This document shows, piece by piece, positions 1 through 4,968 of a stretch of DNA of 5,706 nt (position 1 is its first letter; each line of letters begins with the position of its first letter). The position numbers and the translations under genes are program-made. Below the pieces are notes generated by a model, which did not search any database, was not told the origin of the DNA, and saw nothing but the letters and a program-made list of their open reading frames with translations. This DNA is from Oscillospiraceae bacterium. GTDB taxonomy: Bacteria > Bacillota_A > Clostridia > Oscillospirales > Oscillospiraceae. The stretch spans positions 1 through 5,706 of the forward strand of contig JAFQPT010000195.1 in the NCBI GenBank assembly GCA_017411665.1, in the 5' to 3' direction.

Positions 1-130
1 GAAGGCTTCCGAAATTACCGAAGATGACCTGAAGGGTCTTGAAAAGGATATGCAGAAGATGACCGACGAATTCATTAAGAAGATCGACGAAATGACTGCA
101 AAGAAGGAAAAGGAACTGTACGCAATCTAA
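1..130 (+). CDS. frr: Ribosome recycling factor, C-terminal end (5' truncated by window)
   Basis: Only the last 42 codons are visible; the first complete codon starts at base 2 and the frame ends with TAA at 128-130. The peptide is highly charged and helical, running from [16 protein letters not shown] to [10 protein letters not shown]. This matches the C-terminal helix of the three-helix bundle of ribosome recycling factor, whose family members end in a similar Lys/Glu-rich stretch with an xEKEL/I-type terminus. RRF acts in the cytoplasm with EF-G to split the post-termination ribosome so that subunits can be reused. All nine lysines use AAG and none AAA, a bias not shared by the next gene, as expected for a strongly expressed translation factor. 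It lies 20 nt upstream of uppS, its usual neighbour in Firmicutes. The call rests on this short tail plus gene order; the catalytically important parts lie outside the window. Confidence 0.88.
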   Translation, partial: KASEITEDDLKGLEKDMQKMTDEFIKKIDEMTAKKEKELYAI

Positions 131-143
131 ATTGCCGGGCAAT
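131..143 (+). promoter_or_regulatory. Small perfect inverted repeat in the frr-uppS gap, where a Shine-Dalgarno would be
   Basis: ATTGCC and GGCAAT flank a single G, so the RNA can form a 5-bp stem (ATTGC/GCAAT) with a CGG triloop. It fills most of the 20-nt gap between the frr stop and the uppS ATG. No T-run follows, so it is not a normal intrinsic terminator. It could be a weak element affecting uppS translation or mRNA processing, or chance; the inverted repeat is seen, any function is inference. Confidence 0.3.
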
Positions 144-150
144 ATTTGGT

Positions 151-900
151 ATGAGTTTATTCTTTAAAAAAACAACCAAACAGGCGGAGGAGGTTGATTT
201 TAACAACCTCCCCCGCCATATTGCCATTATTTTGGATGGCAATGGACGCTGGGCGCAAAAACGTAATTTGCCCAGAACGGCCGGTCATGCAGCCGGTGCG
301 GAAACATTCCGTAAGATTGCAACGTATTGTAAAGAAATCGGTCTTGAATATTTGACGGTTTATGCGTTTTCTACCGAAAATTGGAAGCGTCCTCAAAACG
401 AAGTGGATACCATTATGGAACTTCTGGAGAAGTATCTGTTTGAGGCCATTGAGCGAATGGAACGCGACCGCGTAAAAATGGAGTTTTTCGGAGATACAAC
501 GGTTCTGAGTCCCAAGCTTCAAGGTTTGATTGAGCGTACCCGTGAGATTTCCAAGGGGTACGAAGGCTGTCAGGTGAATATTTGCCTAAACTATGGCGGA
601 CGAGATGAAATCATCCGCGGTATTTTGCGATATGCGGAAGAATATAAACAGGGAACAGCCTGTGAACTGACGGAAGATAATTTTGCGGATTATCTTTTTT
701 CCGCCGGAGTCCCGGATCCGGATTTGCTGATTCGTCCGGGCGGAGAATTGCGACTGTCAAATTTCTTGATGTGGCAGTCCGCATATTCCGAATTGTACTT
801 TACTGATACTCTGTGGCCGGATTTTACGGAAAAGGAAATCAATAAAGCGATTGCCGAATTCCAGAGAAGAGACCGCAGATATGGAGGCGTTAAGGTTTGA
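151..900 (+). CDS. uppS: Undecaprenyl diphosphate synthase (cis-prenyltransferase)
   Basis: A 249-residue protein, the normal length for bacterial UppS. The family adds eight isopentenyl diphosphate units in cis to farnesyl diphosphate, giving the C55 lipid carrier precursor for peptidoglycan and other wall polymers; it is a cytoplasmic, membrane-associated, Mg-dependent homodimer. Visible motifs in order: LDGNGRW at 28-34 with the catalytic Asp29 (Leu28 replaces the commoner Met), the R-x-x-GH motif (Arg42, His46), AFSTENWKRP at 72-81, NYGGRDE at 147-153, and the diphosphate-binding IRPGGELRLSNF at 194-205 (Arg195, Arg201, Ser203), followed by YFTD and LWPDF. The C-terminus has the expected RRDRRYGG. 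The ATG at 151 gives a family-like N-terminus and no other start precedes the DGNGRW motif, but no Shine-Dalgarno is seen before it. It overlaps cdsA by 4 nt and presumably shares the frr transcript. Its substrate ultimately derives from the pathway that includes dxr and ispG downstream. Confidence 0.97.
   Translation: MSLFFKKTTKQAEEVDFNNLPRHIAIILDGNGRWAQKRNLPRTAGHAAGAETFRKIATYCKEIGLEYLTVYAFSTENWKRPQNEVDTIMELLEKYLFEAIERMERDRVKMEFFGDTTVLSPKLQGLIERTREISKGYEGCQVNICLNYGGRDEIIRGILRYAEEYKQGTACELTEDNFADYLFSAGVPDPDLLIRPGGELRLSNFLMWQSAYSELYFTDTLWPDFTEKEINKAIAEFQRRDRRYGGVKV
883..887 (+). promoter_or_regulatory. Shine-Dalgarno for cdsA (decides the TTG start)
   Basis: GGAGG lies inside the last codons of uppS, 9 nt before the TTG at 897. 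The spacing suits the TTG much better than the next in-frame ATG at 912, which would be 24 nt away. Confidence 0.8.
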
Positions 901-1715
901 AAACTCGTGTAATGGTCGGTGTTGTTGCTGTACCTCTAATTTTTATATTGATTCTGTTTGCACCTGTCTGGATGTTTGGTCTTGTTCTTGGGGCAATCGC
1001 TGCGATTGCAGCTTGGGAACTGCTGAATTGCGTGTGCAAAGACATTCCTAAAAGAATGATTGCATATGCAGCTGTCGGTGCATTTTTCCTGCCTTTTGGC
1101 ACAAGTTTGGGCGAATATATGCTTGTTGAGCGTTTTGTGCTATGGGGACTTGTTGTTATTATGTTTTGCGAGCTGATGCTGAGCTTCCTGCGTGACGATA
1201 AAATGGCGTTTGATCCGATTGTTTTGGTCCTGTTTGCCGGTTTTGTGCTTCCCATGATGTTCACTTCTCTGATTCGCATTGACATGATGGAAAGCGGCAA
1301 GTACCTGCTTCTGATGGTGTTTGTTGTTGCATTTGCAAGTGACTCCTTTGCGTATTTTGCAGGGATGTTCCTTGGAAAGCATAAGCTTGCACCTCAGTTG
1401 TCTCCCAAAAAGACCATTGAAGGCAGTGCAGGCGGTTTTCTGGGTACAATCGTTTGTATGTTGCTTTATGGCTTTGTTATGAGCTTGAATGGCTATACTG
1501 TCAATTATGTTGTAATTGCCATTTACGGCTATCTGGGCAGTTTGGTCGGTCAGCTTGGTGACTTGTCTTTCTCAGCAATCAAGAGACTGCATGACGTCAA
1601 GGACTACAGCAATCTGATTCCCGGTCACGGTGGCATTTTGGACCGTTTTGACAGTATGCTGTTTATTGCACCTTTGATTGAATTGTTGCTGCTGTGGGTT
1701 CCCGCTGTAATGTAA
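897..1715 (+). CDS. cdsA: Phosphatidate cytidylyltransferase (CDP-diacylglycerol synthase)
   Basis: A 272-residue polytopic membrane protein. It makes CDP-diacylglycerol from phosphatidic acid and CTP, the branch-point precursor of phosphatidylglycerol, cardiolipin and other phospholipids. The CdsA signature is complete at 226-252: S226-A-I-K229-R230, then K235-D236, then GHGG (243-246), D249-R250 and D252. Upstream are further conserved elements: ASDSFAYFAG at 147-156 with Asp149, and SPKKTIEG at 169-176. The rest is mostly hydrophobic segments, roughly at 8-40, 55-68, 80-98, 107-126, 136-158, 178-196 and 201-220, plus a hydrophobic C-terminus, matching the multi-spanning family. Translation starts at TTG 897, which overlaps the uppS stop (TTGA), giving a 4-nt overlap and probable translational coupling. 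The start is supported by GGAGG at 883-887 and by the typical MKTRV opening. dxr follows after 11 nt. Confidence 0.96.
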   Translation: MKTRVMVGVVAVPLIFILILFAPVWMFGLVLGAIAAIAAWELLNCVCKDIPKRMIAYAAVGAFFLPFGTSLGEYMLVERFVLWGLVVIMFCELMLSFLRDDKMAFDPIVLVLFAGFVLPMMFTSLIRIDMMESGKYLLLMVFVVAFASDSFAYFAGMFLGKHKLAPQLSPKKTIEGSAGGFLGTIVCMLLYGFVMSLNGYTVNYVVIAIYGYLGSLVGQLGDLSFSAIKRLHDVKDYSNLIPGHGGILDRFDSMLFIAPLIELLLLWVPAVM

Positions 1716-1719
1716 GGAG
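1714..1719 (+). promoter_or_regulatory. Shine-Dalgarno for dxr (decides the ATG at 1727)
   Basis: AAGGAG overlaps the cdsA stop codon and sits 7 nt before ATG 1727. A GTG further upstream in the same frame (1694) has no such site and would add 11 residues unlike the family before the Rossmann strand. Confidence 0.85.
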
Positions 1720-1726
1720 AAATAGT

Positions 1727-2872
1727 ATGGTAAATGCGATTTCCATTCTTGGTTCTACCGGCTCTATCGGTAAACAGACGATTAATGTTGCGAAACGATT
1801 GAATCTGCCTGTAAAGGCGATTTCTGTTCAAAAAAGTATTGGGTTGGCTGAGCAGCAGGCGAGAGAATTGCATCCCGAACTTGTTGCGGTTTTTGACCAT
1901 GATGCGGCAAATACACTTCGTGATAGACTGTCCGATACGAATATCCGTGTGGTTTCCGGTGAAGAGGGTTTGATCGAAGCTGCGACCATTGATTCTGCCG
2001 ATTGTGTTGTAACCGCGGTGTCCGGCGCAATTGGGCTGAAGCCTACATTGGCTGCAATTGACACTGGTAGACGGATTGCGCTTGCCAATAAAGAAACCCT
2101 TGTTTGCGCAGGGGACATTGTTATGGCACGTGCCAAAGAAAAAGGAAGTGAGATTCTTCCGGTAGACTCCGAGCATTCCGCGATATTTCAGTGTTTGTGT
2201 GGCAGAAATCCCGGTGAATTGAGGAAAATTCTTTTGACCGGTTCCGGTGGTCCTTTCCGCGGCAAGCCCATTGAGGAACTTGAACACATTACTCCGGAGC
2301 AGGCGGTTAAACACCCTAACTGGAGTATGGGGGCAAAAATCAGTGTTGACAGTGCGACTATGATGAATAAGGGGCTTGAATTTATCGAGGCAATGCATTT
2401 GTTTGCATGTAGCCCTGACGACATTGAAGTCATCGTTCATCCCGAAAGCATCATACACTCTATGGTAGAGCTTGTTGACGGAAGTGTGATTGCGCAGTTG
2501 GGTGTTCCCGATATGGAATTGCCGATTCAGCTCGCATTGACTTACCCCGAACGTGTTGCTTCGGATTCTGACAGACTGGACTTTTTCTCTCTTGGGAAAA
2601 TGACCTTTGAAAAGCCCGATTTGAAGAAGCTGCCCTGCTTGGATATGGCGATTCAGTCGGCCAAAATCGGTGGTACTGCGACGACTGTTCTCAGTGCCGC
2701 AAATGAAGTTGCGGTTGCACTGTTTTTGAACCATCAGATCGGTTACAATCAGATTTACAGAAGTGTTGCAGAAGCTTTGGAGCACGTAAAGTTTACTGCA
2801 AAACCTGATTTGGAAACGATTTTGGAAGCTGACTATGCAGCTCGCATTTATGTCAAGGAGCATTTTGCTTAA
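1727..2872 (+). CDS. dxr: 1-deoxy-D-xylulose 5-phosphate reductoisomerase
   Basis: A 381-residue cytoplasmic enzyme of the MEP isoprenoid pathway. It rearranges and reduces DXP to 2-C-methyl-D-erythritol 4-phosphate with NADPH and a divalent metal; the family is the target of fosmidomycin. Motifs in order: the NADPH-binding GSTGSIG at 9-15 directly after the first strand, LANKETLV at 119-126, the metal-binding D147-S148-E149, TGSGGPF at 171-177 with Ser173, the flexible substrate-covering loop HPNWSMG at 196-202 with His196, Trp199 and Met201, then Ser209, Asn214, Lys215 and the third metal ligand Glu218. These align with E. coli D150/E152/E231 at constant offsets. HPESIIHSMVE (238-248), the VPDMELPIQ segment and a C-terminal helical domain follow. 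The start is ATG 1727, 7 nt after AAGGAG. The stop TAA shares its last A with the rseP ATG (TAATG). With ispG in the same operon it feeds the isoprenoid pool used by UppS. Confidence 0.98.
   Translation: MVNAISILGSTGSIGKQTINVAKRLNLPVKAISVQKSIGLAEQQARELHPELVAVFDHDAANTLRDRLSDTNIRVVSGEEGLIEAATIDSADCVVTAVSGAIGLKPTLAAIDTGRRIALANKETLVCAGDIVMARAKEKGSEILPVDSEHSAIFQCLCGRNPGELRKILLTGSGGPFRGKPIEELEHITPEQAVKHPNWSMGAKISVDSATMMNKGLEFIEAMHLFACSPDDIEVIVHPESIIHSMVELVDGSVIAQLGVPDMELPIQLALTYPERVASDSDRLDFFSLGKMTFEKPDLKKLPCLDMAIQSAKIGGTATTVLSAANEVAVALFLNHQIGYNQIYRSVAEALEHVKFTAKPDLETILEADYAARIYVKEHFA
2855..2860 (+). promoter_or_regulatory. Shine-Dalgarno for rseP inside dxr
   Basis: AAGGAG lies within the last codons of dxr, 11 nt before the ATG at 2872. 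The spacing is slightly long, but together with the TAATG junction it suggests reinitiation or coupling. Confidence 0.65.
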
Positions 2873-3912
2873 TGTATATTATCATTGCGATTATACTCTT
2901 TGGTATTTTAATTGCCGTTCATGAGTTTGGCCATTTTATTACGGCCAAACTCTGCGGCATTAAAGTACTTGAATTTGCCATCGGTATGGGACCTTTGCTT
3001 TGGAGTAAGCAGGGGAGGGAAACGCTCTACAGCTTGCGTTTGCTGCCTATCGGTGGCTATTGTGCTATGGAAGGGGAAGATGAGGAATCGGATGACCCAC
3101 GTTCCTTCAGTGCACAGCATCCTTTGAAAAAAGCTTTGGTATTGGTAGCCGGAGCTGCTATGAACTTTTTATTTGGGCTTATCCTGATTTTTACGGTGTT
3201 TTTGTTCAGTGCACCGCAAACCATGGAAATCACAGATTTCATGGAAGGCTGCCCTTATGAAAGTTTAGACGGCTTTCACATTGGCGATGATATTTATAAA
3301 ATTGATGGTCATCGTGTGTATGCGGTAAGCGATGTTTCCGCTTATCTTTCACAGGGAGAAATCCATGATATTATTGTTCGACGTGATGGAAAGTTTGTCA
3401 AACTAGATGATTATGAAATTACGCTCCGTGAATATGAAGAATCTGATGGCTTGCGATATGGTTTTTATTTTCAGGCGACGGCAGATTCTTTTGGAGATAC
3501 TTTGCGATATACGTGGTACTGCTCCATGAACTTTGCTCAGATGATATGGATGAGTTTAAGGGATCTGGTGTCAGGAATTTACGGTGTAAATGATTTAAGT
3601 GGTGTAGTCGGAATTGTTGGAGTGATGAATGACGTAGGACAGTCTTCTCCCACGTTTTTTGATGCAATCTTAAACCTGCTTTATTTTGCTGCCTTCATTG
3701 CTGTTAATCTGGCGCTTATGAACTTACTGCCGATTCCTGCTCTTGACGGCGGACGTATTTTCTTTTTGATTATTTTATGGCCGATTGAGAAACTTTTGGG
3801 CCACAAAATCGATCCTAAATATGAGGGCTATATTCATTCCGTTGGTCTTGCGCTTCTTATGGCGCTAATGATCTTTGTTATGCTAAACGATGTATTAAGA
3901 ATTGTAGGTTGA
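2872..3912 (+). CDS. rseP: Site-2 intramembrane zinc metalloprotease, RseP/RasP family (M50)
   Basis: A 346-residue membrane protease of peptidase family M50B. Family members cut substrates within the membrane, typically anti-sigma factors already clipped by a site-1 protease (RasP acts on RsiW in B. subtilis), and also remnant signal peptides. The first membrane segment carries the zinc and catalytic motif HEFGH at 17-21 (His17, Glu18, His21). EFAIGMGP (34-41) and LPIGGY (58-63) are conserved family stretches. A second membrane segment spans about 92-113, followed by a single divergent PDZ-like domain at about 118-185 (GFHIGDDIYKIDG at its core). The third membrane segment holds NLLPIPALDGGR at 284-295, with Asp292 as the third zinc ligand, and a fourth lies near the C-terminus (about 323-341). 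A single PDZ suits Gram-positive forms; E. coli RseP has two. The start is fixed by the TAATG overlap with dxr. No sigma or anti-sigma gene lies in the window, so its substrate cannot be told from context. Confidence 0.95.
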   Translation: MYIIIAIILFGILIAVHEFGHFITAKLCGIKVLEFAIGMGPLLWSKQGRETLYSLRLLPIGGYCAMEGEDEESDDPRSFSAQHPLKKALVLVAGAAMNFLFGLILIFTVFLFSAPQTMEITDFMEGCPYESLDGFHIGDDIYKIDGHRVYAVSDVSAYLSQGEIHDIIVRRDGKFVKLDDYEITLREYEESDGLRYGFYFQATADSFGDTLRYTWYCSMNFAQMIWMSLRDLVSGIYGVNDLSGVVGIVGVMNDVGQSSPTFFDAILNLLYFAAFIAVNLALMNLLPIPALDGGRIFFLIILWPIEKLLGHKIDPKYEGYIHSVGLALLMALMIFVMLNDVLRIVG

Positions 3913-3914
3913 TT

Positions 3915-4967
3915 ATGAAACGAACTGAAACAAGTGTAATTTACGTGGGTAAGGTTCCTGTTGGCGGCAACCATCCTGTTGCTGTTCAGTCTATGTGCAA
4001 CACCAAAACCCATGATGTGGAAGGCACTTTGCGTCAGATTAAGGCGCTTGCTGCTGCGGGCTGTGATATTGTGCGCTTAGCAGTTCCCGATATGGAATCA
4101 GCAAAAGCGATCAGCGCAATTAAGGAACGATCTCCTCTTCCTATCGTTGCCGATATCCATTTTGACTACAAATTGGCATTGGAGGCAGCTGAACGCGGTG
4201 TAGATAAGATTCGCATTAATCCCGGCAATATCGGTGCGGATGATAATGTTAAAGCTGTTGCAAAAATCTGCGCGCAAAAGAACATTCCGATTCGAATCGG
4301 TGTCAACGCAGGAAGCCTGGATGCAAAGCTTCTGGCGAAGTATGGCCATCCCACTGCAGAGGCTATGGTTGAAAGTGCGCGTAAGGAAGTACAGCTTCTC
4401 AATCGATATGACTTCAACGATATTTGCCTGTCTTTGAAAACATCTTCCGTTCCTTTGACCATTGCATCTTATCGCTTGGCATCGGAAGAATTTGCCTATC
4501 CTCTTCATGTCGGCGTGACGGAGACCGGCACTGTGAAAAATGGGACGATCCTGTCTGCTGTTGGGATTGGGACGCTTTTGTGTGAGGATATCGGGAATAC
4601 CATTCGAGTATCTTTGACAGGTGACCCTGTTGAAGAAGTCACAACAGGGATTTCGATTTTGAAGGCTGCAGGGCTTCGCGAAGGTGGAATACGATTTATT
4701 TCCTGCCCTACATGCGGCAGAACAGAAATTGATTTGATTTCTCTTGCAGGTGAGGTGGAAAACCGTCTTGCCGGTATCGACCGTGATATTACTGTTGCGG
4801 TTATGGGTTGTGTAGTAAATGGTCCCGGGGAAGCAAGAGAAGCAGATTATGGCATTGCCGGCGGTAAGGGGAATGGCATCCTCTTTAAAAAGGGAGAAAT
4901 CGTTCGTCGAGTTCCCGAAAACCAGCTGTGTGATGCTCTTCTTGAAATGATTATGAAGGACGAGTAA
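3915..4967 (+). CDS. ispG: 4-hydroxy-3-methylbut-2-en-1-yl diphosphate synthase (IspG/GcpE)
   Basis: A 350-residue iron-sulfur enzyme, usual for the short bacterial form. It converts 2-C-methyl-D-erythritol 2,4-cyclodiphosphate to HMBPP, the penultimate MEP pathway step, taking electrons from ferredoxin or flavodoxin. The N-terminal TIM-barrel half shows VQSMCNTKTHDV (24-35), VADIHFDYKLAL (78-89) and IRINPGNIG (99-107). The C-terminal domain carries the [4Fe-4S] ligands Cys264 and Cys267 in CPTCGR and Cys299 in MGCVVNGPGEA, plus the conserved Glu306; these match E. coli C270, C273, C305 and E312 in spacing. The preferred start is ATG 3915, 2 nt after the rseP stop and 6 nt after a weak TAGG. 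An in-frame TTG at 3909, overlapping that stop, would add two residues and cannot be excluded. polC begins 1 nt after the stop. Confidence 0.97.
   Translation: MKRTETSVIYVGKVPVGGNHPVAVQSMCNTKTHDVEGTLRQIKALAAAGCDIVRLAVPDMESAKAISAIKERSPLPIVADIHFDYKLALEAAERGVDKIRINPGNIGADDNVKAVAKICAQKNIPIRIGVNAGSLDAKLLAKYGHPTAEAMVESARKEVQLLNRYDFNDICLSLKTSSVPLTIASYRLASEEFAYPLHVGVTETGTVKNGTILSAVGIGTLLCEDIGNTIRVSLTGDPVEEVTTGISILKAAGLREGGIRFISCPTCGRTEIDLISLAGEVENRLAGIDRDITVAVMGCVVNGPGEAREADYGIAGGKGNGILFKKGEIVRRVPENQLCDALLEMIMKDE
4625..4649 (+). other. Terminator-like inverted repeat within ispG
   Basis: CCCTGTTG (4625-4632) and CAACAGGG (4642-4649) are perfect 8-nt reverse complements around a 9-nt spacer, followed by the T-rich but interrupted ATTTCGATTTT. 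It lies within the codons for DPVEEVTTGI of IspG. The repeat is seen directly; attenuation, RNA processing or chance cannot be told apart here. Confidence 0.35.
4956..4960 (+). promoter_or_regulatory. Shine-Dalgarno for polC inside ispG
   Basis: AAGGA within the last codons of ispG, 8 nt before ATG 4969. It supports that start, so the polymerase is probably translated from the shared transcript. Confidence 0.75.
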
Positions 4968-4968
4968 T

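Noticed and set aside
186..193. GGAGGAGG as a ribosome site for an alternative uppS start
   Set aside because: No in-frame ATG, GTG or TTG follows before the catalytic DGNGRW motif, so it cannot set a functional start.
157..522. Antisense open frame opposite uppS
   Set aside because: It lies wholly within uppS, has no family resemblance and no initiation signals.
712..721. 10-bp palindrome CCGGATCCGG in uppS
   Set aside because: It encodes the conserved PDPD motif with similar codons, and it is too isolated to suggest an operator.
993..1009. Perfect 7-bp inverted repeat GCAATCG-CTG-CGATTGC in cdsA
   Set aside because: It is explained by codons for the repetitive AIAAIA segment of a membrane helix; no T-run follows.
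851..1051. Short + strand frame across the uppS/cdsA junction
   Set aside because: Cys-rich nonsense peptide overlapping two well-supported genes in another frame.
1648..1653. TTGACA, possible -35 element late in cdsA
   Set aside because: No TATAAT-like sequence lies 16-18 nt downstream; the bases encode the conserved CdsA signature region.
1694..1726. Upstream GTG as an alternative dxr start
   Set aside because: It would add 11 basic residues before the NADPH-binding strand, has no ribosome site, and overlaps cdsA by 22 nt; ATG 1727 has AAGGAG 7 nt upstream.
1625..2863. Long antisense open frame (about 412 codons) across dxr on the - strand
   Set aside because: It mirrors a strongly supported dxr gene, its translation has no recognisable domain and is rich in Asn, Arg and Cys typical of shadow frames, and no ribosome site or promoter was seen.
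4614..4619. TTGACA, possible -35 element within ispG
   Set aside because: No -10 match at proper spacing; it falls beside the ispG inverted repeat and in conserved coding sequence.
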